DNA of 64,000 bases from Alphaproteobacteria bacterium (GCA_041396705.1 JAWKYB010000008.1:62001-126000), one strand, 5' to 3'; numbered from the stretch's first letter, positions 18,952-28,268 are shown. Notes: a model not told the origin generated them from the letters alone. A program made the numbers and translations.

Positions 18952-19986
18952 ATGGCGCCGCGCTGGAAGCATCGGCCCGAGGGTTCGAACTGGGGCGACT
19001 TCGGCCCCGACGACGAGGTCGGCCGGCTGAACCTGATCACGCCGGCGCGGCGGCTGGCGGCGGTCCGCGAGGTCCGAGAAGGCATCGCCTTCTGCCTCAG
19101 CCTGCCGCTCGACCTGCCCGGCGGCAACGCGCTGGTGCCCGACCGCCACCCGCCGCGCCGCGGCATCGAGACCCGCGCCCAGGGCGCCCCGTTCGTGCAT
19201 TTCCCGATGGCGCTGGAAGACCCGCACTGGACCGACGTCTCCTGCGACGACAGCGTCACCCTGTACACGCAGTATTCGACGCAGTGGGACGGCCTGGCCC
19301 ATGTCGGCACCCGCTTCGATGCCGACGGCGACGGCGAGGCCGAAGTGGTCTACTACAACGGCTTCCGCGCCGGGGTCGATGTCGTCGGCCCGCAGGACGC
19401 CGCGGCGGCCGATGGCGGACCCGGCGCCCGCCGGCTCGGCATCGAGAAGATGGCAGAGACCTGCGTCCAGGGCCGCGGCGTGCTGATCGACCTGCATGCC
19501 CATTTCGGCAGCGACCGCCGGCTGGTCGACCACGACGCGCTGATGGGCGTGATGGTTGCCGACGGCGTCACGGTGGAGCCCGGCGACATGCTTTGCCTGC
19601 ACACCGGCTACGGCCAGGCGATCCTCGACATGGCCGGCGACCCGGACCCCCGGGTCCTGCACAACTCGCACGCCGCGCTCGACGGCCAGGACGAACGCCT
19701 GCTGCGCTGGATCGACGAAAGCGGCATTGCGCTGCTGATCGCCGATAACTTCGCGGTCGAGGGCTTTCCCTATCCCGAGCGGCCGGCGCAGGGCTGCCAG
19801 CCCGGCCTGCCGGTACACCAGGCCTGCCTGTTCCGGCTCGGCATCCACCTTGGCGAGATCTGGTATCTGAGCGAGCTGGCCGCCTGGCTGCGCGCGCACG
19901 GTCGCTCGCGCTTTCTGCTGACCGCGCCGCCGCTCAGGCTGCCCGGCTCGTTCGGCTCGCCGGTGACGCCGGTCGCGACCGTCTGA
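18952..19986 (+). CDS. Cyclase family protein (kynurenine formamidase-like hydrolase)
   Basis: A 344-aa member of the metal-dependent cyclase/KynB superfamily. WDGLAHVGTRFD supplies the conserved metal ligands (the HxGTHxD variant of this subfamily), with GRGVLIDL and DMLCLHTGYG in the core. GGGGGGAGAAG lies just before ATG 18952. It is in an operon with the TPP enzyme. The substrate is unknown; family members hydrolyse N-formyl or cyclic amides and lactones. Confidence 0.87.
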   Translation: MAPRWKHRPEGSNWGDFGPDDEVGRLNLITPARRLAAVREVREGIAFCLSLPLDLPGGNALVPDRHPPRRGIETRAQGAPFVHFPMALEDPHWTDVSCDDSVTLYTQYSTQWDGLAHVGTRFDADGDGEAEVVYYNGFRAGVDVVGPQDAAAADGGPGARRLGIEKMAETCVQGRGVLIDLHAHFGSDRRLVDHDALMGVMVADGVTVEPGDMLCLHTGYGQAILDMAGDPDPRVLHNSHAALDGQDERLLRWIDESGIALLIADNFAVEGFPYPERPAQGCQPGLPVHQACLFRLGIHLGEIWYLSELAAWLRAHGRSRFLLTAPPLRLPGSFGSPVTPVATV

Positions 19987-20056
19987 GCCGGCACCGAAGA
20001 ATACGGGCACCCCGCACGGGGGCGCCCTCGCGCGTCAGGGCGACCGGGCGCGGAAC

Positions 20057-20345
20057 CTATTGCGGGTCCGCCACCGTGCCGGCGTTGCCCACGGTCAGCA
20101 GCAGCGTCTCGCCGGTGGCGTCGTCGACGCCATCGTTGTCTGTGACGACGAACGACCCGGCCGTCTGCGGCGACCGCCAGCCCCTCCGGCTTGTCGGAGA
20201 TCCAGCCGTTGGCGGCGTTCATGCACGGCTGGTTGTCGCGCTCGATCAGTGCGAAGCGGCGCTCGCCGAGATGCACGATTTCCGACGACCCGACCCAGCC
20301 GCCATTGGCCGGCCGCGGCCGGCGCTCGGATCGCGTGACCGTCAT
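20057..20345 (-). pseudogene. Remnant of an esterase-like phytase-family gene
   Basis: A minus-strand remnant. From ATG 20345 one reads ...GWVGSSEIVHLGERRFALIERDNQ, which then jumps to NGWISDKPEGLAVAADGRV. After a one-base frameshift near 20153-20156 it reads FVVTDNDGVDDATGETLLL up to ADPQ and TAG (20057-20059). These blocks match the conserved C-terminal half of the secreted esterase-like activity of phytase family. The stretch normally separating ERDNQ from the last block is missing, so there is an internal deletion as well as a frameshift. No full-length gene remains. Confidence 0.7.
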
Positions 20346-20671
20346 CGGAATGTTCCCCTCGCTTGTTCGACCCGGCCGGCGACCGTTCGCCTCCGGCGGC
20401 GGTGCGACAGACCGCCAGGGCTGGGTAGCAGCGGGGCATTGCGGTTCGATGACATTCGGATGGACCAAAGGCGATGCCGGCGCGGATCGCCGGTCCCGGC
20501 CAATCCACGGTCAATTGAACGCTCGGGCGATGTGCTTGGTGCGGCAATTCGGCCTCGATCAAGCGGGTAACCCGCTTGATCCAATGTCATTTTTCTCACA
20601 CAATATTAAGCCTGTGCCCATGAATGTTGGCCAATGCAGCGCGTCCCCCGGCGTATGATGGTCCAATTCCG
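20346..20671. promoter_or_regulatory. Intergenic region with 25-bp palindrome and promoter-like boxes upstream of the hybrid kinase
   Basis: The left two thirds hold nothing recognisable. At 20557-20581 GATCAAGCGGGT and ACCCGCTTGATC form a perfect inverted repeat around one central A. TTGATC at 20576-20581 could be a -35 box with CACAAT (20599-20604) 17 bases downstream, in an AT-rich stretch unlike its surroundings. The palindrome overlaps the -35, as expected for an operator controlling the kinase gene that starts at 20672. Confidence 0.55.
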
Positions 20672-23600
20672 ATGAGCCTGGACAGTTCCGCCGTTCCCGG
20701 CCGGTTCGCCGTGGCCGACGGCGTTGTGCGCCCGGACGGCGCGGCGGAACCGGCGGATCGGCCCTGGCTCGCCACCCAGCTGCGCCACCTGTACGGCACC
20801 CTGCCGCTCGCCGTCGCCATCAGCCTGGTGATCGCGGTCGTGCTGGCGGCCATGCAGTGGAACGCCGTTCCGCGTACCAATGCGGTGATCTGGCTGGCCA
20901 TCCTGGTGGTGGTCGGCGGCGTGCGCACCGGTCTGTCGATCCTGTTCACCGCGCGCGGCGGGGAGACGGGCGACCACCGCGTCTGGCTGCTGCGCTTCCG
21001 CGTCGGCGCGGCGGTCGCCGGCATGGCCTGGGGCCTGGGCTCCTATCTCCTGTTCCCGCCCGGCGACATCCCGCATCAGGTCTTCCTGGCCTTTGCCATC
21101 GCCGGGATCAGCGCCGGCGCGGCCTCGTCGATGAGCGCCGATCGCATGTCGCTGCTGCTGTTCGCGACGCCGGCGCTGGTCACGCCGGTGGTGATGTTCC
21201 TTGCCGACGGCGGCGGCCTGCAGATCGCGATGGGCGCGATGATCGCGCTCTATTTCGCCTTCGTCGCGCAGAGCACCTGGCGCTCGCACCGCTGGCTGAA
21301 GGAACTGGTCGACCTGCGCAGCAAGGCGATGGACCGGGCAGAGCAGCTGCGGGCCAGCGAATCCCGCTATCAGGACCTGTTCGAGAACAGCACGGACCTG
21401 ATCCAGGCGGTCGCGCCCGACGGCCGTATCATGTTCGTCAACCGTGCCTGGCGCGAAACCCTGGGCTATGCCGACGACGAGATCGTCGGCCGGTCGATCT
21501 TCGACTTCATCTCCGAGGCGTCGCGGCCGCATTGCATGGACCTGTTCCGTCAGATCATGTCCGGCGACGACGCGGGCCTGGCGACCGTGGAGCTGCAGGC
21601 CAGGGACGGGCGGCCGGTGGCGCTGGAAGGGCGGATCAACGTCCGCTTCGAGGACGGCAGGCCGGTCTCGACCCGGGCCATTTTCCGCGACGTCAGCGCC
21701 CGCCGCGCGGCCGAGCAGAAGCTGCTGGCCAACCAGCGCATGCTCGATTCGATCTTCGAGAACCTGCCGGCGATGGTGTTCCTGAAGACGGCCGACGAGC
21801 TGCGCTACGAGCGGCTGAACCGCGCCGGCGAGGCGCTGCTCGGCTATTCCCGCGAGGAATTCATCGGCAGGACCGACTTCGAGGTCGTGCCGGAGGCGAT
21901 GGCGGAATCGTTCGTCGCGGTCGATCGCCAGGTGCTGGCGAGCGCCAGCGAGCGCCATGTCAGCGACGAGGCGGTCACCACGCGCGGCGGCGAGCGGCGG
22001 CACCTGCGCACGGCGAAGATCGCGCTGCGCGATGCCGACGGCCGCCCGACCCACCTGCTCGGCGTTTCCATCGACATCACCGAGCAGATGCGCGCGGAAG
22101 CGGCGCTGCGCGAGATGAACGCGACGCTGGAGCGCCGGGTCGACGAGCGCACCGCCGCGCTGGCCGAGAGCGAGCGCTTCAACCGGGCGACGCTGGACGC
22201 CATCGGCGCCCACCTGGCCGTGCTCAGCGAGGACGGCCGCATCCTGGCGACGAACGCCGCCTGGCGCCGGCAGGCCGAGGACAGCGACAGGGACTGGCAG
22301 CGTGCGGTCGACGGCGACAACTACCTGGACGCCTGCGAACGCACGACCGATGGCGACAACCGCGAGTCCGCACTGGAGATCGCTGCCGGCATCCGCGATG
22401 TCGGCAACGGTCGGCACGAATCCTTCCTGCGCGAATATCCCTGCCACAGCCGGGCCGGTCTGCGCTGGCACCTGTGCCGCGTGTCGCGCTTCGAGGTCGC
22501 CGGCAACGCGCGGCTGGTGGTCACCCATGACGACGTCACCGACATTCACGAGACCCGCGAGCGGCTGGCGGCGCGGGAGCGGCTGATCGAGACGCTGGAG
22601 CGCGTGTCGCCGGTCGGCCTTTTCCAGGTCAACGCCGCCGGCGACTGCGACTTCGTCAACCGGCGCTACTGCGAGATCACCGGCCTTACCGAGGCGGAGG
22701 CGATGAATCTGGGCTGGCAGAACGCCGTCCATCCCGACGACCGCGAACGCGTGTTCGGCACCTGGGAGACGGCGGTCAGCGAGCGCAGCTATGCCCAGGT
22801 CGAGTACCGCTTCCTGCACAAGGACGGCGCCGTGCGCTGGGTGATCGGTCAGGTGGTCGAAATCGTCGCCGACGACGGCGGCATCGCCGGCTATGTCGGG
22901 ACGCTGACCGACATCACCGACCGCCGCACGCTGGAGGCCCAGCTCGCCCAATCGACCAAGATGGAGGCGATCGGCAAGCTGACCGGCGGCATGGCGCACG
23001 ATTTCAACAACTACCTTGGCGTGATCATCGGCAACCTGGACCTGGTGCAGGAGAGCGAGACCGCCGACAGGGCGACCGCGCCGATGGTGGAGGCGGCGCT
23101 GAACGGCGCCCTGCGCGCCGCCGACCTGACCAAGAGCCTGCTCGCCTTCTCGCACCGCCAGCCGCTGGACCCGCGCACCGCCGACATCAACGGTCTGATG
23201 CGCGGGACCATCGCCATGTTGCGCCGCACACTGGGCGAGGACATCGTCATCCACGAACGGCTGGCCGACGCGGTCTGGCCGGTGCGGATCGACCACGCCC
23301 AGTTCGACAGCACCGTCGTCAACCTGGCCAGCAATGCACGCGACGCGATGCCGAAGGGCGGCGCGCTGACCTTCGCCACCCGCAACACCCACCTCGACGC
23401 CCACTATGCCGAGACCCACCCCTATGTCGCACCCGGCGACTATGTGCTGGTCGAGGTCAGCGACACCGGCCAGGGCATGGATGCCGAGACGCTGGGCCGC
23501 GTGTTCGAGCCGTTCTTCTCGACCAAGCCGCAGGGCCACGGCACCGGCCTCGGCCTCAGCATGGTCTATGGCTTCGTCAAGCAGTCGGGCGGGCACATCA

Positions 23601-24112
23601 ACCTGTACAGCGAGCCGGATCATGGCACGTCGGTGCGGATCTACCTGCCGGTGCAGCGCGACGCTGCCGGGGTCGAGCGCAGCAGCGCCGCGGCGACAAG
23701 CCGGCCGCTGCCGACCGGCCACGAGACGATCCTGGTGGTCGAGGACAACGAGCAGATGCGCCGCACCGCGGTGGTCCAGCTGACCGCACTCGGCTATAAG
23801 GTGGTCGAGGCCGATCATGGGGAGGCCGCGCTGGCACTGCTGGAAGGGGAGTCCGTGCGTCCCGACCTCATGTTCACCGACATCGTCATGCCGGGACGGC
23901 TGGACGGCTATCAACTGGCCAAGGCCGCCGCAGCGTTGCGCGCCGACATGCGCGTGCTGCTGACCTCCGGATTCCCCGGCGACACGCTGAACCAGCACGG
24001 CAAGCACGAGCCCGGCATGAACCTGCTCGGCAAGCCCTATCGCAAGGAAGACCTTGCGCGCGCGATCCGCCAGGCCCTGGAAGGGCCGACACCCATGTTC
24101 GAGGGCCCGTAG
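20672..24112 (+). CDS. Hybrid sensor histidine kinase with four PAS domains and receiver domain
   Basis: An 1146-aa inner-membrane kinase. Approximate order: five or six TM segments (residues 35-210), PAS 1 (about 230-340), PAS 2 (350-465), a coiled linker, PAS 3-like (490-625), PAS 4 (630-755), HisKA with the phospho-acceptor His in LTGGMAHDFNN, an ATPase domain (NLASNARDAM, DTGQGMD, GHGTGLGLS), and a C-terminal receiver (VVEDNEQMR, acceptor Asp in FTDIVMP, Lys in LGKPY). It can phosphorylate its own receiver and a second protein. A response regulator gene lies 38 bp downstream. I chose ATG 20672; 20624 is also in frame. The signal is unknown. Confidence 0.93.
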   Translation: MSLDSSAVPGRFAVADGVVRPDGAAEPADRPWLATQLRHLYGTLPLAVAISLVIAVVLAAMQWNAVPRTNAVIWLAILVVVGGVRTGLSILFTARGGETGDHRVWLLRFRVGAAVAGMAWGLGSYLLFPPGDIPHQVFLAFAIAGISAGAASSMSADRMSLLLFATPALVTPVVMFLADGGGLQIAMGAMIALYFAFVAQSTWRSHRWLKELVDLRSKAMDRAEQLRASESRYQDLFENSTDLIQAVAPDGRIMFVNRAWRETLGYADDEIVGRSIFDFISEASRPHCMDLFRQIMSGDDAGLATVELQARDGRPVALEGRINVRFEDGRPVSTRAIFRDVSARRAAEQKLLANQRMLDSIFENLPAMVFLKTADELRYERLNRAGEALLGYSREEFIGRTDFEVVPEAMAESFVAVDRQVLASASERHVSDEAVTTRGGERRHLRTAKIALRDADGRPTHLLGVSIDITEQMRAEAALREMNATLERRVDERTAALAESERFNRATLDAIGAHLAVLSEDGRILATNAAWRRQAEDSDRDWQRAVDGDNYLDACERTTDGDNRESALEIAAGIRDVGNGRHESFLREYPCHSRAGLRWHLCRVSRFEVAGNARLVVTHDDVTDIHETRERLAARERLIETLERVSPVGLFQVNAAGDCDFVNRRYCEITGLTEAEAMNLGWQNAVHPDDRERVFGTWETAVSERSYAQVEYRFLHKDGAVRWVIGQVVEIVADDGGIAGYVGTLTDITDRRTLEAQLAQSTKMEAIGKLTGGMAHDFNNYLGVIIGNLDLVQESETADRATAPMVEAALNGALRAADLTKSLLAFSHRQPLDPRTADINGLMRGTIAMLRRTLGEDIVIHERLADAVWPVRIDHAQFDSTVVNLASNARDAMPKGGALTFATRNTHLDAHYAETHPYVAPGDYVLVEVSDTGQGMDAETLGRVFEPFFSTKPQGHGTGLGLSMVYGFVKQSGGHINLYSEPDHGTSVRIYLPVQRDAAGVERSSAAATSRPLPTGHETILVVEDNEQMRRTAVVQLTALGYKVVEADHGEAALALLEGESVRPDLMFTDIVMPGRLDGYQLAKAAAALRADMRVLLTSGFPGDTLNQHGKHEPGMNLLGKPYRKEDLARAIRQALEGPTPMFEGP

Positions 24113-24150
24113 CCCGCGTCCGTCACCAAGATTGGGGAGCGATCCACCCG

Positions 24151-24536
24151 ATGCGACTGCTGATGATCGACGACGACGCGGCGATGGGCGACCTGGTTCG
24201 CCGGGTGGCGCAGCCGCTGGGCTACGAGGTGGAGACCTATACCGAGGCCACTGCCTTCAAGCTGGCGCAGGAACGCAGCGACGCCGACGTCATCGTGCTG
24301 GATCTGACCATGCCGGGCACCGACGGCATCGAGCTGCTGCGCCACCTGTCGCAACGCGGCACCGCGGCGCGGATCTTCATCATGAGCGGCATCCATCCCA
24401 CGGTGCGGCGGATGGCGATGGAGCTCGGCCAGTCCGGCGACCTGCAGATGGCCGGCATCATCCCGAAGCCGGTGCGCGCGACCGAGCTGCGCACCATCCT
24501 GGCGCCGGTGTCGGCGCCGACGCCCGAAGCAGCTGA
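24151..24536 (+). CDS. Single-domain response regulator, apparent frameshift at 3' end
   Basis: A CheY-like receiver of about 125 residues starting MRLLMIDDDAAMGD. The acidic pocket is MIDDDA, the acceptor Asp is in VLDLTMPG, the Thr/Ser position is MSG and the conserved Lys is IPKPV. After the receiver ends the reading frame has no stop and runs on to 25920, overlapping the next gene out of phase. A TGA exists at 24534-24536 one frame away, so a single missing base near the 3' end would restore a normal-length regulator. It is probably the phosphorylation partner of the hybrid kinase 38 bp upstream. It has no output domain. Confidence 0.75.
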
Positions 24537-24658
24537 CCGGTCCGTCCGGCTTCGCTGCCGAAACGCCGCCACGCCCGCGGGCGTCGCCACGCGCCAATTG
24601 CCGACCGGCCGCAAATCCTGCTTGAATGCGGGCCAGCGACAAGCCTGGCGGAGAGGAC

Positions 24659-25867
24659 ATGGCCGGCACTGCATCGGACGCGCCCGAGCCGGCGCAACCG
24701 GCCGGATTCGGCCGGCGGGTGCGGCTTGGTGTCGTCGGCGGCGGGCCGGGTTCGTTCATCGGCCCGATCCACCGGCTGGCGGCGCGGATGGACGACCGCT
24801 TCGCGATCGTGGCCTCGGTGCTTTCGGCCGACCCCGGACGCTCGCGCGACGCCGGCCTCGCGCTGGGCATCGCCCCCGACCGGGCCTATGCCGATGCCGA
24901 CGCCCTGTTCGCCGGCGAGGCGGCGCGCACGGATGCCATCGACGCCCTTGCCGTCATGACCCCCAACGACTCCCACTTCGCACTGGCGGCGCGTGCCGTC
25001 GGCCTGGGCTGGGACGTCGTCTGCGACAAGCCGCTGACCACCGGGCTCGACGACGCACGCGCCCTGGTACGCGCGGTCGACGCGGCCGGCGTGGTGTTCT
25101 GCACGACATACAACTACAGCGCATTCCCGATGGTCCGCCAGGCGCGGGCGATGGTGCGCGACGGCCGTCTCGGCCCGATCCGCCAGGCCCAGGTCTGCTA
25201 TGTGCAACCGTTCAACGCCCGCCTGGGCGAGGCCGAGGCGGGCGCCGGCGCCGGCCGGCCCTGGCGCCTGGTCGCCGAGAAGGTCGGCGAATCGATGGTG
25301 CTGGGCGATATCGGCACCCACGCCTTCCAGCTGCTGGAGTTCGTTGCCGGCGAGCCGGTGGCCGAGGTGCTGGCCGAAGTCGGGGCCATCGTGCCGGGGC
25401 GACAGGTCGACGACTATGCCATGGCGCTGCTTCGCCTGGCCGGCGGCGGCCGCGCCACCTTCTGGGTCACCAATGCGGCGGCGGGCGCGGAGCACGGGCT
25501 CTACCTGCGCATCTTCGGCGACGGCGGCGGGCTGGAATGGTGGGAGGAGAACCCCAACTACCTGCGCTGGATGCCGCACGCGGCGCCGGTGCAGCTGCTG
25601 GCCCGCGACGGCCCGGGCCTGGCCGACGACGCGGCGCGTGTGACCCGCACCGTGTTCGGCCACCCGGAGGGCTATCAGGAGGCCTTCGCCAACCTCTACC
25701 GCGAGGTGGCGGACGCGATCGTCGACCGTCGGCTCGGCCGCAAGCCGGCCGCCCCGCCCGACTTCCCGACCGTGCGCGACGGTGCCCGCGGTATCGCCTT
25801 CATTGCTGCCGCGAAACGGTCCGCCGCCGCCGGCGGCACCTGGACCGCCATTCCGTCCGTCGATTGA
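24659..25867 (+). CDS. Gfo/Idh/MocA family oxidoreductase
   Basis: A 402-aa dehydrogenase. The N-terminal Rossmann motif is GVVGGGPGSFIGPIHR, and the catalytic-site Lys is in CDKPLTT (the EKP-type motif with Asp-Lys-Pro). The C-terminal domain includes GDIGTHAFQLLEF with the conserved Asp and His. ATG 24659 has GGAGAGGAC upstream and gives the best N-terminus. It is followed after 49 bp by an RraA-like gene. The GGGPGSFIG variant occurs in a subgroup acting on inositol- or myo-sugar-like substrates. The substrate here is not known. Confidence 0.9.
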   Translation: MAGTASDAPEPAQPAGFGRRVRLGVVGGGPGSFIGPIHRLAARMDDRFAIVASVLSADPGRSRDAGLALGIAPDRAYADADALFAGEAARTDAIDALAVMTPNDSHFALAARAVGLGWDVVCDKPLTTGLDDARALVRAVDAAGVVFCTTYNYSAFPMVRQARAMVRDGRLGPIRQAQVCYVQPFNARLGEAEAGAGAGRPWRLVAEKVGESMVLGDIGTHAFQLLEFVAGEPVAEVLAEVGAIVPGRQVDDYAMALLRLAGGGRATFWVTNAAAGAEHGLYLRIFGDGGGLEWWEENPNYLRWMPHAAPVQLLARDGPGLADDAARVTRTVFGHPEGYQEAFANLYREVADAIVDRRLGRKPAAPPDFPTVRDGARGIAFIAAAKRSAAAGGTWTAIPSVD

Positions 25868-25916
25868 GGCCGCCGGAAGCCGTACGACAACCAACCGACC
25901 AGGGACGCAAGACACC

Positions 25917-26615
25917 ATGATCAAGGATCCGCCCGTACTGACCGTCCGCCGCAACTTTCCGCGGCCGACCGCCGACCAGGTGGCCGCGCTCGGCGGCGTG
26001 CCCACCGGCTATCTGGTCGATGCGATGGGCGGGCGCGGCGCCCTGCTGCCGCCGATCGGCCCGGCCGATCTGTCGAGCCCGTTGCCGACCCGGTTCTGCG
26101 GGCCGGCGCTGACCAGCAACTGCGGCCCGGCCGACGTGCTGGCGCTGATGGCATCGCTGTCGTTCATCCGGCCCGGCGACGTACTGGTCGCGGCCGCCGA
26201 CGGCTTCACTGCGACCGCGGTGACCGGCGACCTGGTGCTGGGCGCGGCGAAGAACGCCGGCGCGGTCGGCTTCGTCACCGACGGCTGCATCCGCGACCTG
26301 GAAGGCTGCATCGCGGTCGGCCTGCCGGTCCACTGCGCCGGGGTGACGCCAAACTCGCCGGCCAAGGTCGGGCCGGGCAGCGTCGGCCTGCCGATCACGC
26401 TGGGCGGCCAGACCGTGCAGCCGGGCGACGTGATCGCCGCCGACCGCGACGGCGTCGTGGTCGTGCCGCTGGCGAAGATCGAGGCGGTGATCGCCGCGCT
26501 GGCCGACGTGCGGGCGGCCGAGGCCGAACTCGACGCCAAGGTCAAGGGCGGCCTCAGGCAGTTCGCGGCGATGGAGGGGCTGTTGAAGAGCGATCGCGTC
26601 GAGTATCTCGACTGA
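25917..26615 (+). CDS. RraA family protein / HMG aldolase-like
   Basis: A 232-aa protein of the RraA/4-hydroxy-4-methyl-2-oxoglutarate aldolase family. Key blocks are GGRGALLPPI, the RPGDVLVAAADG motif, GFVTDGCIRDLEG (metal/substrate Asp and Arg) and VQPGDVIAADRDGVVVVP. Enzymes of this family cleave or decarboxylate 2-keto acids such as oxaloacetate and HMG. Pairing with a dehydrogenase suggests a catabolic step rather than RNase E control. I chose ATG 25917, which gives the canonical family length. Confidence 0.9.
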   Translation: MIKDPPVLTVRRNFPRPTADQVAALGGVPTGYLVDAMGGRGALLPPIGPADLSSPLPTRFCGPALTSNCGPADVLALMASLSFIRPGDVLVAAADGFTATAVTGDLVLGAAKNAGAVGFVTDGCIRDLEGCIAVGLPVHCAGVTPNSPAKVGPGSVGLPITLGGQTVQPGDVIAADRDGVVVVPLAKIEAVIAALADVRAAEAELDAKVKGGLRQFAAMEGLLKSDRVEYLD

Positions 26616-26750
26616 TCGTCAAGTATTTCGGCGCCGGCTCATCGATGCCCCCGGGTTTTTAGTCGAAACTTAATCGCTCTGGGCAATGCTCTGCGCAAGT
26701 GACGGGAATGGTTTGCCGTCGCAGTGCTGTGGAATTTGCCAGGGGTTGAC

Positions 26751-28241
26751 ATGCTTAGAAGTGCGAATCGCGACGCCGAAGCCATTCTCGAGGCCGTCGG
26801 CCGCTCGCAGGCGATCATCCAGTTCCAGCCGGATGGCACCATCATCACGGCGAACGAGAACTTCTGCAACGCCATGGGCTATGCGCTGAACGAAATCCAG
26901 GGCAAGCACCACTCGATGTTCGCCGAACCGGCCTATGCCAATTCGGCCGAATATCGCGCGTTCTGGGAGGCGCTGCGGGCCGGCACGTTCCAGGCCGCCG
27001 AGTACAAGCGTCTGGGCAAGGGCGGCCGCGAGGTCTGGATCCAGGCGTCGTACAACCCGGTCAAGGGCCGCGACGGCAAGGTCTACAAGGTGGTCAAGTT
27101 CGCCACCGACATCACCGCCGCCAAGATGCGCAGCGCCGACTTCGAGGGCCAGATCGCCGCGATCGGCAAGTCCAACGCGGTGATCGAGTTCAACCTCGAC
27201 GGCTCGATCATCACGGCCAACGAGAATTTCTGCAACACGATGGGCTATGCGCTGAACGAGATCCAGGGCAAGCACCACTCGATGTTCGCCGACCCGGACT
27301 ATGCACGCTCGGCCGAGTACAAGGCATTCTGGGAGGCGCTGCGCCGCGGCGAATTCCAGGCCAGCGAATACCGGCGCCTCGGCAAGGGCAACCGCGAGAT
27401 CTGGATCCAGGCGTCCTACAACCCGATCTTCGATCCGAGCGGCCGGCCGTTCAAGGTGGTCAAGTTCGCCACCGACATCACCGATGCGGTGAAGCGGCGC
27501 CAGGAAGCCGAGCGGATCGGCAAGATGGTCGATGCCAGCCTGGAAAAGATCGTGCACGCGGTCGAGGCCGCGAACCAGCGCAGCGCCAATGCGGCCAGCG
27601 CGGCGGCCGAGACCTCCAGCACCGTGCAGGCCGTCGCCACCGCGGCGAACCAGTTCGACGCGTCGACCCAGGAGATCGCCCGTTCGATGGGCCAGTCGCG
27701 CACGGCGGTCGAGAAGGCGATGGCGGAGACCGAGGCGGTCGGCCAGTCCACCGCCGCGCTCGCCAAGGCCGCAGACGCGATGAACGGCATCGTCGAGATC
27801 ATCCAGAACATCGCCGGCCAGATCAACCTCCTGGCGCTGAACGCCACCATCGAGTCGGCGCGCGCCGGCGAGGCGGGCAAGGGCTTCGCGGTGGTCGCCA
27901 CCGAGGTGAAGAACCTGGCCAACCAGGTGGCCTCCGCCATCAGCCAGATCTCCGGCGAGATCTCCAACGTGCAGACCGTGTCCGGCGAGGTGGTCCAGCG
28001 CATCCAGCAGATCCACCAGGGCGTCTCCTCGGTGCAGGAGAGCGTCGCGGTGGTCGCCAGCGCGATCGAGGAGCAGAGCGTCACCAGCCAGGAGATCACC
28101 AGCAACATGCAGGCTGCCGCGTCCGCCGTCGGCGACATCAGCGCCAGCCTGGAGGAGATCTCCTCCGCGGTCGACTCGACCAGCGGCTATGCCAACGAAG
28201 GCATCGAGCTGTATCGCAGCCTGAACCGCGACGCCGCCTGA
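26751..28241 (+). CDS. Soluble methyl-accepting chemotaxis protein with duplicated PAS domain
   Basis: A 496-aa cytoplasmic chemoreceptor without TM segments. Two PAS domains (about residues 5-120 and 128-242) are nearly identical over long blocks, including ANENFCN, MGYALNEIQGKHHSMFA and WIQASYNP. The C-terminal signalling domain (about 255-490) carries the hairpin tip INLLALNATIESARAGEAGKGF. ATG 26751 follows AGGGGTTGAC; 26724 is an alternative. PAS domains of this type often bind flavin or heme, but no ligand can be assigned. It ends with a strong terminator. Confidence 0.93.
   Translation: MLRSANRDAEAILEAVGRSQAIIQFQPDGTIITANENFCNAMGYALNEIQGKHHSMFAEPAYANSAEYRAFWEALRAGTFQAAEYKRLGKGGREVWIQASYNPVKGRDGKVYKVVKFATDITAAKMRSADFEGQIAAIGKSNAVIEFNLDGSIITANENFCNTMGYALNEIQGKHHSMFADPDYARSAEYKAFWEALRRGEFQASEYRRLGKGNREIWIQASYNPIFDPSGRPFKVVKFATDITDAVKRRQEAERIGKMVDASLEKIVHAVEAANQRSANAASAAAETSSTVQAVATAANQFDASTQEIARSMGQSRTAVEKAMAETEAVGQSTAALAKAADAMNGIVEIIQNIAGQINLLALNATIESARAGEAGKGFAVVATEVKNLANQVASAISQISGEISNVQTVSGEVVQRIQQIHQGVSSVQESVAVVASAIEEQSVTSQEITSNMQAAASAVGDISASLEEISSAVDSTSGYANEGIELYRSLNRDAA
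26841..27486 (+). repeat. 366-bp direct duplication of a PAS module
   Basis: ATCATCACGG at 26841 recurs at 27207, and the bases after both copies stay nearly identical for more than 80 positions, with similarity continuing through the module. The period is 366 bp, exactly 122 codons, so the copy is in frame. Nucleotide-level similarity suggests recent duplication or gene conversion. Confidence 0.85.
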
Positions 28242-28268
28242 CCGCGGCATCCGCGCGGCAACGAATGC

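Noticed and set aside
20606..24007. 1133-aa open frame antisense to the hybrid kinase
   Set aside because: It is Arg/His/Asp/Gly-rich with no recognisable domain and lies wholly opposite a clear kinase. High GC content suppresses stops in this phase.
24151..25920. A 589-aa response-regulator fusion protein
   Set aside because: Everything after about residue 125 is the out-of-phase reading of the next gene and has no domain character. A frameshift is simpler.
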